From contig NZ_JACWFH010000017.1 of the NCBI RefSeq assembly GCF_019749255.1, forward strand, positions 1-64,000: DNA of 64,000 nucleotides, written 5' to 3'. Positions 53,157-62,761 of the stretch are shown here, in pieces. The DNA is from Mesobacillus maritimus. Its GTDB lineage: Bacteria > Bacillota > Bacilli > Bacillales > Cytobacillaceae. The position numbers and the translations under genes are program-made. Numbering within the stretch: the first letter of the stretch is position 1; every line of letters begins with the position of its first letter. Under the pieces are notes generated by a model. The model did no database searches. It had not been told where the DNA came from and worked only from the letters and a program-made list of their open reading frames with translations.

Positions 53157-53541
53157 AATTTTTCCCGTATTTACAATAAGTACTATAATAAATTTAGACA
53201 TGTGGATAGGTCACAATCCATGTTTCTAGGACAGGGAATGGTCCCTCCATCTCAATATTTGTTTTGGCGAAATATCTTTATCACTTTTCACAGGTCCTCA
53301 AAGGCACTTCCCCTCGTTTCTTGGTACGAAATAGATGAGGCAGCATTGAAGGAATAGGTAGGAATTGACCTTAGTATGAAATCTTTAAAATAAAAACATT
53401 AGCGTGGTCCTTTTTTCTAAGTTGCTGAACGATTTACATCTGAACAATACCTCCATGCACCTTAAATGAAATAAAAGATGATATCCTAAGTCTGCCTTGT
53501 AAATAATAAGGTTGTTCCGTGGAAAAAGAGGAGGTAGGAAT
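53157..53541. other. Intergenic stretch with half palindrome
   Basis: No gene is seen. GGACAGGGAATGGTCCC near 53229-53246 is a half-copy of the GGGACAGG repeat family. The final part holds the promoter of the next small gene. Confidence 0.45.
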
Positions 53542-53700
53542 ATGAAACAGCATCGTCAAACTAAAGGGGTTTCGAATTCAATCATGAAACCAGAATTTTC
53601 TGGTACGGACCCACAACAGGTGAAACAAGAAATTCAAAGAGACGTGCAGGCAGGCCAAGGTGCGATGACTTCACGAGAAGCTGGAGCCATGCGAGATTAA
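53542..53700 (+). CDS. Small hydrophilic protein, possibly gamma-SASP-like
   Basis: This is a 52-residue protein starting at ATG behind GAGGAGGT (the in-frame start at 53512 lies before that site). It is rich in Gln, Lys, Gly and Ser and lacks Cys and Trp. EFSGTDPQQVKQEIQRD recalls the EF..ET..QEVKQQN repeat of gamma-type small acid-soluble spore proteins. That assignment is tentative. Confidence 0.6.
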   Translation: MKQHRQTKGVSNSIMKPEFSGTDPQQVKQEIQRDVQAGQGAMTSREAGAMRD

Positions 53701-53836
53701 TCATCTTTTTCTAATTATTTAGGAATCCTAGCGTTCAAATCGTTGGGATAAAAAGGGAAAGCTTAGCTAGATTAATGAACATCTAGTCCCATATGAACTG
53801 TGTTAGACATAACCAATAGCAAACACCATAGAAAAT

Positions 53837-53867
53837 GCTTGGAGCACATGACTCCAAGCAGATTTTT
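53837..53867 (+). terminator. Terminator
   Basis: GCTTGGAG pairs with CTCCAAGC around 7 nt, followed by AGATTTTT. It is downstream of the small gene at 53542. Confidence 0.65.
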
Positions 53868-53880
53868 CATATTATCGAAA

Positions 53881-54504
53881 TCATCCTGTTCTCTTTGTTA
53901 GGATGATTTTTCTATACATCTCCCTAAGCATTAAGGCGATATCTTCATTGATTTCTACAAGGTTCATGTACCTCGAAATCAATTGTTCAAAGTTAATTCC
54001 AATATCTGTTCCGAACTTTGCAATAATCGGTCTCAAACTTTTCTTTAACACCGACACTTTTCCGTCCTTTGGTGCAAACTTGTCAAACAGGATGATGTTC
54101 CCGTTTGGTTTAACCACTCGTATCATTTCCTCAACAGCTTTATTTGGATTAGGAACCACCGAAAGGATCAGACTTCCAACGACAACATCAAAAGACTCAT
54201 CATTAAAGTTTAACTGTAGAGCATCCATTTGGATAAAGGTAATTGATGAATCCTTAAATTTCGCTTTGGCTTTGTTTAACATGTCAGGTGAGTAATCTAT
54301 TGCCGTAACATCTAGCTTAGAATGGTCAATCCATTCTAGCTCTGCGCCTGTTCCAACCCCAACAACTAATACTTTTTGACCTTCCTTGAAGGGAGACATT
54401 TCGAATGCTTTTTTTCGCGCCTGAAGGAAGATGCCTGTATTAAAAAATACATCATAAACCGGCGACCATAATGTATAAATGATTTTGTTCCATTTATTAT
54501 TCAT
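53881..54504 (-). CDS. Class I SAM-dependent methyltransferase
   Basis: This 207-residue enzyme has SAM motif I VLVVGVGTGAELEWI (about 45-59), acidic motif II DVTAIDYSPDML, motif III IQMDALQLNF and motif IV SFDVVVGSLILSVVPNP. It resembles UbiE/phospholipid N-methyltransferase-like small proteins. Substrate unknown. It lies 46 bp downstream of cadA beyond a terminator. ATG behind AAGGAGAT. Confidence 0.83.
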   Translation of the reverse strand: MNNKWNKIIYTLWSPVYDVFFNTGIFLQARKKAFEMSPFKEGQKVLVVGVGTGAELEWIDHSKLDVTAIDYSPDMLNKAKAKFKDSSITFIQMDALQLNFNDESFDVVVGSLILSVVPNPNKAVEEMIRVVKPNGNIILFDKFAPKDGKVSVLKKSLRPIIAKFGTDIGINFEQLISRYMNLVEINEDIALMLREMYRKIILTKRTG

Positions 54505-54524
54505 CCTTTTATCTCCTTAAAAGA

Positions 54525-54546
54525 AGCTTCCCATTGCTGGGAAGCT
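54525..54546 (-). terminator. Terminator after cadA
   Basis: AGCTTCCCA pairs with TGGGAAGCT around a 4-nt loop, followed on the minus strand by TCTTTT. Confidence 0.72.
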
Positions 54547-54550
54547 CTCG

Positions 54551-56674
54551 TTAATGATCTTTCACTCGGAGAAGTCTTAAGCTGTTTAAGGTAACGAGTA
54601 AGGTAGCGCCCATATCCGCAAAGATGGCAATCCAAAGAGTCAGCCAACCAGGAATAACGAGCAACAATGCCACAAGCTTAATCCCTATGGAGAAAGTGAT
54701 ATTTTGCTTAATGATGGCTAAGGCTTTTCTACTTAGTTTCACTGTAAAAGGGAGTTTCCCTAAATCATCAGCCATGAGGGCGATATCCGCTGTTTCAAGT
54801 GCTGTATCTGTCCCAGCACCTCCCATAGCCACTCCAACAGTTGAAGCAGCGAGCGCAGGCGCATCGTTTACACCATCCCCAACCATGGAAACGGAGTTGA
54901 ATTCGTTTTTAAGGTCTTTAATATAGTTCAGTTTATCTTGAGGTAATAGCTCTGCTTTGATATCCGTAACAGCAACTTGCTTGCCAATGGCCTGTGCAGT
55001 TCTAGAGTTGTCACCCGTTAACATGATTGTTTTCTCAATCCCTAGGGAATGGAGGGTTTCGATCACTTTTTGACTGTTCTCTCTGACTTCATCGGCCACT
55101 GCGACTAACGCCAATATATCCTTTGAGGTTCCAGCAACCATTACGGTTTTCCCTTGGTTCTGTAGGGTTTCAATTTCTTCTTTTCCTTCAGTGCTTATCC
55201 CGTTCGGTAGGATTTCTTCAAATAAGTTCGGGCTTCCAACATAATAGGTCTCGCCTTTGATCTTTCCTTTTATGCCCTTCCCCGTAATCGAAGCAAAGTC
55301 ACTGATATCAACATTAAGAAAATCTAAGTTTTTTTCCTTTGCTTTTTTCAGAATGGCAGAAGCCAGCGGGTGTTGTGAACCATTTTCTAACGCCGCTATC
55401 ATTTTAAAAAGATCGTCTGAAGCTCCATTTTGCGGAAGATAATCGGTGACAACCGGAAATCCTTTTGTTAAGGTTCCTGTTTTATCAAAAGCAATGGCGT
55501 TGATTGAGCCCATTTCTTCGAGATAAATCCCACCCTTGATGAGGACACCGTTCTTTGCCGCATTCCCAATGGCCGTCACGATGGATACTGGTGTTGAGAC
55601 AACAAGCGCACAAGGACATCCCACCACCAAAACCGCTAAACCTTGATAAATCCACGTATTCCAATCTGCGCCAAATAACGGAGGTACCACGGCCACTCCA
55701 AAGGCAATGAGCATAATGACCGGCGTATAATACTTCGCAAATGTATCCACAAAGGCTTGAGATGGGGCTCGTTCTGCTTGAGCTTCCTCAACCAAGTGGA
55801 TAATTTTCGCAATCGTCGTGTCACCCACAAGTTTGGTTACTTTGACCTCAAGAAGCCCTTCTTCGTTCAAAGTGCCAGCGAACACTTCATCATGGGTTGC
55901 TTTCGCGATTGGCACAGATTCTCCAGTAATGGCTGCCTGGTTTACGGCTGAATTTCCTTTTACAACGATTCCATCCATGGCAATTTTTTGTCCAGGTTTG
56001 ACAATCATAATGTCCCCGACCACAACTTCATCCACTTGAATCATCATTTCTTGATTTCCTCTGCGAATCAGGGCTTCTTTCGGTGCAATGTCCATTAATG
56101 ACCGGATGGACTGTCGAGCTTTATCCATGGAATACGTTTCAAGCGCTTCACTGATGGCAAATAAAATCACGACAGTCGCTCCCTCTCCCCACTCTCCAAT
56201 GAAAGCAGCACCAATCACGGCAATCGTCATCAATGTTTTCATATCGAATTGGAAGTGGAAGAGGTTTTTTAAACCTGTAGCAAAGAGCCTGTACCCTCCT
56301 ATTAAAATTGAAGCTGCATAGGCTAATACGGAAGTTAGAGTTCCTTCTCCATATACATATCCGGATAACCATCCAATTAATAAAAAAACAAATGATAACA
56401 GAAGTGTTAAGTGTTTCTTATAGAAAGGTTCTTTGCCTTCTTCAAATCGTTCTTTTTCAGGAATGATTTTTAAGTTTTCAAATGCGCCCGCCTTCTCAAG
56501 ATCCTTAATGGTAGTATCCCCATAAACCGTGAGCTTGGAAGCACCAAAGTTGATGCTTGCATCTGAAACACCATCCAGGTGTTTTACGTTCTTTTCGAAC
56601 TTAGAAGCACAGCTTGCTCATGAGAGACCTTGTACTCGGTAAACATTTTTTACTTGCTCTAGTGCTTTATCCAC
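54551..56674 (-). CDS. cadA: Cadmium/zinc P-type ATPase CadA with an in-frame TGA at codon 19
   Basis: The full frame from GTG 56674 (six bases after AAGGAGGTGG) to 54551 would encode 707 residues, the normal CadA length. It has an N-terminal HMA domain, eight helices, [11 protein letters not shown] (transport CPC), DKTGTLT (phosphorylated Asp) and [10 protein letters not shown]. Codon 19 (56618-56620) is TGA. The frame reads [20 protein letters not shown], where CadA has CxxC, so TGA replaces exactly the first metal-ligand Cys. The rest is undamaged. Either a nonsense mutation or sequencing error, or selenocysteine. Without readthrough only a form starting at 56242 or later remains, lacking the HMA domain and first helices. 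Confidence 0.88.
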
Positions 56675-57035
56675 GAGATTCCACCTCCTTGTGATGAGCA
56701 AAAGCAATGTGGATCAGTTGCTTTACATGTTCATCATCAAGAGAATAAAAAACCAATTTTCCCTCTTTGCGATATTTAGCTAATCCCATATTTCGTAGAA
56801 GCCTTAAATGATGGGAAGCTGTAGCGGTTGTACACCCAACGATATTGGCAACGTCACATACACATAATTCCTCTTCAAGACTTAACGAAAAGGCAATCTT
56901 AATTCTAGTATCATCCGATAACGCTTTAAAAATTTTCGAAACTTCTGCAGGATTCTGTTCTGAAATCTCCTGCTTCAGTCGATTTACTTTTGGTTCATCA
57001 AAACAGGTGGTTTCACAAACATCATGGCTCTTCAT
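56667..57035 (-). CDS. cadC: ArsR/CadC-family metal-sensing repressor
   Basis: This is a 122-residue winged-helix repressor. The CadC N-terminal metal site is present (DVCETTCFDE, with Cys7 and Cys11 type ligands), and ELCVCDVAN supplies the further Cys pair. ATASHHLRLLRNMGL is the recognition helix, and EGKLVFYSLDDEHV the wing. It overlaps the cadA start by 8 bp (GTGGATAA), so the two are translationally coupled. Cd, Pb or Zn should release it from DNA. I start at 57035 to match CadC relatives. Confidence 0.92.
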   Translation of the reverse strand: MKSHDVCETTCFDEPKVNRLKQEISEQNPAEVSKIFKALSDDTRIKIAFSLSLEEELCVCDVANIVGCTTATASHHLRLLRNMGLAKYRKEGKLVFYSLDDEHVKQLIHIAFAHHKEVESRG

Positions 57036-57046
57036 TGCATCCCGCC

Positions 57047-57072
57047 TCATTCAAATACTCGTTTGAGTATTA
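57047..57072. promoter_or_regulatory. Candidate CadC operator
   Basis: The imperfect palindrome ATTCAAATACTCGTTTGAGT lies just upstream of the cadC start. It has the TCAAAT/TTTGA half-sites expected of ArsR/CadC operators. Confidence 0.5.
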
Positions 57073-57225
57073 GTATATGAAAAAATGCTCAAACAGTCAA
57101 AGAATCATTTGAATATTTTTATTATTTCTTTTTAGTTTGGATCTTTTCGGAAACCTTGTTGCTCTTAGATACGATATAGGTGCCTATTGCCTATAACGGG
57201 CGAAATAGCTTAGCTTGCCTTGCTT

Positions 57226-57950
57226 AAGGACAAAATTTCGGCGAAACCTTCGAAAATGTCCATGAGATGGCCTCTCAAGGACAAAAGTTCGGCGAAAACT
57301 CTAAAAATGTCCATGAGGCGGGCTCTCAAGGACAAAAATTCGGTGAAACCTTCGAAAATGTCCATGACAACCGCTCTCAAGGACAAAATTTCGCCGAAAC
57401 CTCCGAAAATGTCCTTGACGACCGCTCTCAAGGACAAAAATTCACTAAAACCTCCAAAAATGTCCTTGACGACCGCTCTCAAGGACAAAATTCCGCTGAA
57501 ACCTCCAAAAATGTCCTTGACAACCACTCTCAAGGACAAAATTTCGCCGAAACCTTCGAAAATGTCCATGACGACCGCTCTCAAGGACAAAATTTCGCCG
57601 AAACCTTCGAAAATGTCCATGACAACCGCTCTCAAGGACAAAAATTCACTAAAACCTCCAAAAATGTCCTTGACGACCGCCCTCAAGGACAAAATTCCGC
57701 CGAAACCTTCGAAAATGTCCTTGACGACCGCTCTCAAGGACAAAATTCCGCTGAAACCTCCAAAAATGTCCTTGACGACCGCTCTCAAGGACAAAATTTC
57801 GCCGAAACCTCCGAAAATGTCCTTGACGACCGCTCTCAAGGACAAAAATTCACTAAAACCTCCAAAAATGTCCTTGACGACCGTTCTCAAGGACAAAATT
57901 TCGCCGAAACCTCCGAAAATGTCCATGACGGGGCCTCTCAAGTACAAAAT
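57226..57950. repeat. 51-bp tandem array, 14 units plus a partial
   Basis: GGACA begins at 57228, 57279, 57330 and then every 51 bp up to 57891, with a decayed 15th at 57942 (GTACA). Each unit has AAGGACA and TGTCC(T/A)T arms about 24 bp apart, most with an inner TTTCG/CGAAA pair, then a GACGACCGCTCTC-type linker. As 51 is divisible by three, several frames stay open on both strands, but there is no support for translation. It fills most of the cadC-58055 gap. Confidence 0.93.
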
Positions 57951-57961
57951 ATAAAATAACT

Positions 57962-57995
57962 AAAGCCTCAACCCTAAACGGATTGAGGCTTTTTC
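57962..57995. terminator. Terminator after the 58055 operon
   Basis: AAAGCCTCAA pairs with TTGAGGCTTT around 10 nt, with a T-run on the plus side and partial on the minus. It is the likely end of the MMPL operon. Confidence 0.75.
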
Positions 57996-58054
57996 ATATT
58001 TTTACAATGTTCCTTCTCGTCTCTCAAACTACTACTAAATGACTTCCTCTAACT

Positions 58055-58453
58055 CTAGTTACTCTCCTGCTTTTCTATGAAAAAAGTAATCAGTACGAAG
58101 AGGAAGAAGGCTAGCAACAGCAACGAGCCGCCAACGATAAAGAGGATCATGACAAAGGTTTCATCTAGATTAAACGGATTAAGATTATACATCCACATTC
58201 CAACGGTCAATCCTAATGCGCCTAGCATCCCAAGGATGCTATGGATGGAGACGAGTTTTTTATATTTGATTTTATAAACTTTATAAAAGATTCCCCATGC
58301 AAACACAGAAAGCCAGCCGACAAGCAGAATATGGGCATGTATGGGTCTCATGGAATAATCCATATTTCCAGACATTTGCGAGCCAATAAAAGTACCAATG
58401 ATTCCAAAGATCGCTGCAAAGCGAATTAATCGTATACTCCAGGTTTGTTCCAT
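58055..58453 (-). CDS. Small four-helix membrane protein (heme-copper oxidase subunit I-like)
   Basis: This 132-residue protein has four helices. RPIHAHILLVGWLSVFAWGIFYKVY (split) resembles helix regions of NorB/cytochrome oxidase subunit I, with two His that could bind haem. Proteins of this kind are often annotated as cytochrome c oxidase-like, but it is far too short for an oxidase. It lies 3 bp after the histidine kinase gene, last in the operon. Confidence 0.7.
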   Translation of the reverse strand: MEQTWSIRLIRFAAIFGIIGTFIGSQMSGNMDYSMRPIHAHILLVGWLSVFAWGIFYKVYKIKYKKLVSIHSILGMLGALGLTVGMWMYNLNPFNLDETFVMILFIVGGSLLLLAFFLFVLITFFIEKQESN

Positions 58454-58456
58454 TTC

Positions 58457-59845
58457 TTATTCCTCCAGTTTATGATTTAGTGGGAGTTTAATGGTAAAGG
58501 TTGTTCCCACGCCAATTTTACTATCTACCTCTATTTCCCCTTCGTGCAAGTCAATAATTTGTTTCACAATCGCTAAGCCAAGCCCTGTTCCGTCTCTTTT
58601 TCTCGAAGAATCAACCCGATAAAAACGATCGAAAATTTGCGAAATATTTTCTTGGGACATCCCGATTCCAGTATCTTTAAACATAATCGTTAGCGAGGTG
58701 TCATCTTCCGTTAAACTAATCCAGATGTTCCCCATATGATTGTTGTACTTTATCGCATTGGTCAACAAATTGTCCCATACATTACTCATAAGCTCTGCAT
58801 CCGCCTTGATTTGAACAGGTGGCAGACTATAGGAAACTTCTATTTCCTTTTCCTGAAGACGCCATTGAAATCGACGAATGGTTTGTTTAATCTGTTCATC
58901 TAATTGGACTCCTGACACCTTCATCGAATAAGTATTTTGATCAAGAGATGTTAAAAGCAGGAGCTGCTTGGTTAAAGTAGAAAGCCGCTTTGATTCATGA
59001 TCGATGATTTGGACGTATTCTTGATGTTCACGGTCCGTAATATCCTTCGACATTAAAAGCTCAGCATAACCTTGAATATTCATTAAAGGAGACTGAAAAT
59101 CGTGTGAAACATTGTTGATGAACGATTTACGCGCTTCATCATTATGCTGTAACTGCTTTTGCATGATGTTAAAGCTTTCAACCAACTGACCAATCTCATC
59201 ATTTCGCTCAATCTTTAACGGATAATTAAAATTTTCACGGGCAATTTCTTTCGTCGCTTCCGTTAAATTGGTAATCGGCTTAATAAGCTGTCTCGCCATC
59301 AAGAGAACTCCGATGATACTCACAACCGCGATTGCCATGAAAAACCAGGCAAGAATCATGTGGATATCAGAAAAAAGCAGTTTATTATTGGGCCGCAAAA
59401 ACAATCCGTATGGTTGTCCATTCATCGTGAATGGGACCCCTACTGTATTTGTGACATCATTCGAAAAATGCCCCATCATCCAAAACTTATATTGACTCAT
59501 CCCATGATAAATCTCTTGCGCTTTTAGGACCTTCATGGCTTCATCTGGAAGGCTTGTCTTCGTAAAAGGCCGGCCAAAATAAGCTTCTTCGCCTGCTTCA
59601 TTTATCACGTAAATCTGGTAGCCAAGTTCCCCTACGGATTCCAAGAACGGTTCAAACGATGAAACATCAGCATGCATCCTCCCGAGGGTTAACGCGATGC
59701 CTTCAGCAATCTCTACATTTTGCTCATCAATCTTTTGTTTTGTTGATGTCATGTAAATCAAATTCGCTAAAACAAATCCAATTGTTAGGCTAGTCGCTAA
59801 AATGACGAGCGTTGCAACAGTGAATTTCCGGTAGAGTGTTTTCAT
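58457..59845 (-). CDS. Sensor histidine kinase
   Basis: This 462-residue kinase has two helices (about 8-30 and 160-182) flanking an extracellular sensor, a HAMP domain (about 180-235), a HisKA domain with NNVSHDFQSPLMNI (phospho-His about 247), and HATPase_c boxes DNLLTNAIKYN, KDTGIGM and GTGLGLAIVKQ. Its start overlaps the response regulator stop by 4 bp. It probably senses an envelope stress and controls the MMPL transporter. Confidence 0.93.
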   Translation of the reverse strand: MKTLYRKFTVATLVILATSLTIGFVLANLIYMTSTKQKIDEQNVEIAEGIALTLGRMHADVSSFEPFLESVGELGYQIYVINEAGEEAYFGRPFTKTSLPDEAMKVLKAQEIYHGMSQYKFWMMGHFSNDVTNTVGVPFTMNGQPYGLFLRPNNKLLFSDIHMILAWFFMAIAVVSIIGVLLMARQLIKPITNLTEATKEIARENFNYPLKIERNDEIGQLVESFNIMQKQLQHNDEARKSFINNVSHDFQSPLMNIQGYAELLMSKDITDREHQEYVQIIDHESKRLSTLTKQLLLLTSLDQNTYSMKVSGVQLDEQIKQTIRRFQWRLQEKEIEVSYSLPPVQIKADAELMSNVWDNLLTNAIKYNNHMGNIWISLTEDDTSLTIMFKDTGIGMSQENISQIFDRFYRVDSSRKRDGTGLGLAIVKQIIDLHEGEIEVDSKIGVGTTFTIKLPLNHKLEE

Positions 59846-60513
59846 TCTTTTTCCTCTAGCTTATAGCCAATTCCTCGAACCGTTTGGATTTCAATCGATG
59901 CCTCGTATTTTTTTAAACGCTCACGGATTCGGTTCATATGCGTATTAAGCGTCTGCTCTCCGCCTTCATAATCGAATCCCCATACTTGTTCAATTAGTAG
60001 ACTTCTAGGTGTAATCTTGTTCACCCGCGAAGCTAAAAGGCTTAGTAGTTCAAATTCCTTCAGGGGGAGAAGGATGGTTTTCTGATCGATGACTAATTCA
60101 AAGTTTTTGCGATCCATCATCACATTTCCTATTTTTACGATGCTTTCCATCGACCGCTCCACACGTCGTAAAACAGCCGCAACCCGGAATAACAGTTCCT
60201 TCACCTCAAAAGGCTTGACAATATAGTCTTCAGAACCAGATAAAAAGCCTTGTTCTTTGTCATCGATTTGTCCTTTGGCCGTAAGCAGAATGACGGGGAT
60301 ATCAAAGTCCTTTGTTAAGATCTTTGTCAGATCAAATCCGTTCATCTTTGGCATCATCACATCTACAATCGCCAAATCAACTGTTTTTTCTTCTAAAAAG
60401 TCCAAAGCTTCTTCAGCATGATTCGCTCGATATACTTGGTAGCCTTCGCGGCTTAAATGAATCGATACAAGCTGCTGAATGTAGACATCATCATCCACAA
60501 CGAGAATTTTCAT
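59842..60513 (-). CDS. OmpR/PhoB-family response regulator
   Basis: This is a 223-residue regulator: receiver domain (about 1-115) with acidic pair VVDDD, phospho-Asp in LAIVDVMMPKMNG (about 51) and Lys in EDYIVKPFE, then a winged-helix DNA-binding domain (about 130-222; NTHMNRIRERLKKYE; VRGIGYKLEE). Partner of the downstream kinase. It lies 49 bp after the MMPL gene. Confidence 0.94.
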   Translation of the reverse strand: MKILVVDDDVYIQQLVSIHLSREGYQVYRANHAEEALDFLEEKTVDLAIVDVMMPKMNGFDLTKILTKDFDIPVILLTAKGQIDDKEQGFLSGSEDYIVKPFEVKELLFRVAAVLRRVERSMESIVKIGNVMMDRKNFELVIDQKTILLPLKEFELLSLLASRVNKITPRSLLIEQVWGFDYEGGEQTLNTHMNRIRERLKKYEASIEIQTVRGIGYKLEEKE

Positions 60514-60562
60514 AGACTAAACCTCCTAAAGGACCATCCAAAGAAACCTCTTTGTCTGCTTA

Positions 60563-62683
60563 TTATTGGTTATGATGCGAGGTTTGCTTGTCTTTTTCAA
60601 ATAGTAGAATGAAGGCAGGTAGAAGCATTCCGCGCACTAAAAAGGTATCAATAAGAATACCAATCGCAACGATGAATCCAAATACAAAAAGATCTGCTAT
60701 CGGCATCGTGGTCAAGGCAGCAAAGGTTGCGGCTAGGATAAGACCCGCAGATGAGATAACGCCACCAGTATTGCGGAGTGCAATTTCTAGTGCATCTTTT
60801 ACCCGATGCGTTTTTCTCTCCTCCAAAAATCTGGATGCAAGAATGATATTATAATCAATGCCTAAAGCCACGAGGAAGATGAACGCATAAACAGGTACCC
60901 GCGTACTTATTGCGTCGTGACCAAATAAGACATCGACTAGGAAAATGCCTAACCCTAAAGCAGATACATAGGAAAGGAGAATGGTTGACATCATATAGAT
61001 CGGCATTTTAATACAACGCGTTAACGCAAATAAGAGAATCAAGATTAAGATGGTTTCAAAGACCACAATCGTATAGATATCTCGATTATTCACATCGCGC
61101 TCATCGACAAGTTTTGCCGTTACTCCGCTATAATGTGCTTCGGCAGAGATGGAAAGTTCTTTTAATAGCTCGGAGGTATCTTCTCGTAAATCTTCCATCT
61201 TATTCATCGCTTCGGTAGAATATGGACTCATTGAAAACACAACGTTTAGTTTTACTGCCTTTTGGTCTTCCGATTGTGCCGTTAATCGTACAGAGGCAAT
61301 TTCATCCTCGCCTTGAAGCTCTTCAATAATTGACGTTACATCATTTTCCGTTAAAGCTTCTCTACTGTCAATTAGCAAAGTGGAAGGAGCAAGCTCTCCC
61401 TTGTTAAACTTATCTTCAACGATTTCGTATCCCACACGAGAAGGCATATCTTCAGGGAAGTTTTTGACTTGGTCAAATTCAAACTCAAGGTTAAACACAT
61501 TCAATGCGGTCACTACTAAGAGTACCAGAATGATCCCGCCTGAGATACCTGGCTTATTGACCACAAATTTAGCCATTCTCCCCCAAATTCCGTGTTTGGT
61601 TTCCTTTTCATGACCATACTTCGGAACCTTTGGCCAAAAGGCTTTCCTACCAAATAACGTAAATAAAGCAGGTACTAATGTAATCGATGCAAGCATGATA
61701 ATGAACATGGCCAAGCCGAAGACTGGAGCAAAGTTTTGATAATCACGGAAATCCGCTAAAAATAAGATGAGCATCGCAGCGAGTACCGTACCTCCGGCAA
61801 AAAATACAGGTTCACCAGTTGCACGCATCGCAGATTTCATTGCCGTATATTTGCTTTCAAACGTGTTGAGTTCCTCCCGATAACGTGAAAACACAAATAA
61901 GGAATAATCAATGACCGCCGCAAATAGCAGGATGCTCATGATCGAGGTTGTGGAGTTATTAATTTCTAGTCCACCTGCCCCAAGTAAAGCAATACTTTGA
62001 TTGACAACCTGATAGACAATCGCGGTTGCAAGAAGTGGAATAAAGGCAAGTAACGGTGAGCGGTAAATGACAATCAACAATACTAAAATGATGGCAATCG
62101 TCACTAGTAAAAGGACCACATCCGCTTGTTCAAACAATTTTACCGTATCCCCGGCAATCCCTGCAGGACCTGTGATATAAAATGAGACATCTTCAAGTTC
62201 AGTGGCAATTTGATTCCCAATGTCAAAAGCCTTGTCATTGATTTCGGCATAGTCACTATTGCCAAGTCCCATTTCTAATTTCATCGGAACAATCATCGTT
62301 GAACCATCTTCCGAAATAAAACTGTTTAATGCTTGAGGTGGAAGTTGATTAAGATCAACAATCGTTTCTATTCCTTTGATCTCTTCAGCTACAATCCCAT
62401 TAATAATTTGTTTCGCCTTTTCGTGATCAATGTCTCCATGTTCATTATGGAAAACAAGGATTCCTGGTGTTCCCTGCTCATTTGGGAATAATTTTTCTGT
62501 TTTCTTCTCAGCGATGATCGATTGTACGTCATTAGGAAGCGATTGGAAATTGGTGACCTTATAATCCCCAAGTTTTGGTCCTGCGCTTAATCCAACCATA
62601 AGGACAACCCAGGCAAGAATCGTAATCCACATCCCACGCTTCGTTGACACCCAATCCGTAATCCGGTGTAGCAGTTTTCTCAA
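60563..62683 (-). CDS. MMPL/RND-family transporter (YdfJ-like)
   Basis: This ~706-residue membrane protein has about 12 helices in two halves with large extracytoplasmic loops (about 45-185 and 400-540). FAAVIDYSLFVFSRYREEL and FLVALGIDYNIILASRFLEE are the paired proton-relay helices of MMPL proteins. Start TTG 62683, eight bases after AAGGAGG. A TTG at 62701 overlaps that site. It is first in the operon with its two-component system and may export lipids or antimicrobials. Confidence 0.88.
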   Translation of the reverse strand: MRKLLHRITDWVSTKRGMWITILAWVVLMVGLSAGPKLGDYKVTNFQSLPNDVQSIIAEKKTEKLFPNEQGTPGILVFHNEHGDIDHEKAKQIINGIVAEEIKGIETIVDLNQLPPQALNSFISEDGSTMIVPMKLEMGLGNSDYAEINDKAFDIGNQIATELEDVSFYITGPAGIAGDTVKLFEQADVVLLLVTIAIILVLLIVIYRSPLLAFIPLLATAIVYQVVNQSIALLGAGGLEINNSTTSIMSILLFAAVIDYSLFVFSRYREELNTFESKYTAMKSAMRATGEPVFFAGGTVLAAMLILFLADFRDYQNFAPVFGLAMFIIMLASITLVPALFTLFGRKAFWPKVPKYGHEKETKHGIWGRMAKFVVNKPGISGGIILVLLVVTALNVFNLEFEFDQVKNFPEDMPSRVGYEIVEDKFNKGELAPSTLLIDSREALTENDVTSIIEELQGEDEIASVRLTAQSEDQKAVKLNVVFSMSPYSTEAMNKMEDLREDTSELLKELSISAEAHYSGVTAKLVDERDVNNRDIYTIVVFETILILILLFALTRCIKMPIYMMSTILLSYVSALGLGIFLVDVLFGHDAISTRVPVYAFIFLVALGIDYNIILASRFLEERKTHRVKDALEIALRNTGGVISSAGLILAATFAALTTMPIADLFVFGFIVAIGILIDTFLVRGMLLPAFILLFEKDKQTSHHNQ

Positions 62684-62761
62684 AATAGTTTCCTCCTTCA
62701 ATCTTTCATTCCGAAAACTATCTTACTTCACGAAGATAAACTGAATCTCAACTTTTGTTTA

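Noticed and set aside
57226-57950. CRISPR array
   Set aside because: The whole 51-bp unit is repeated with scattered substitutions. There are no unique spacers between constant repeats and no cas genes nearby.
57210-57954. Three long repeat ORFs on both strands (230-245 codons, 17-residue repeats)
   Set aside because: They arise because the repeat period, 51, is divisible by three and the unit lacks stops in several frames. There are no ribosome binding sites, and the same DNA is open in competing frames.
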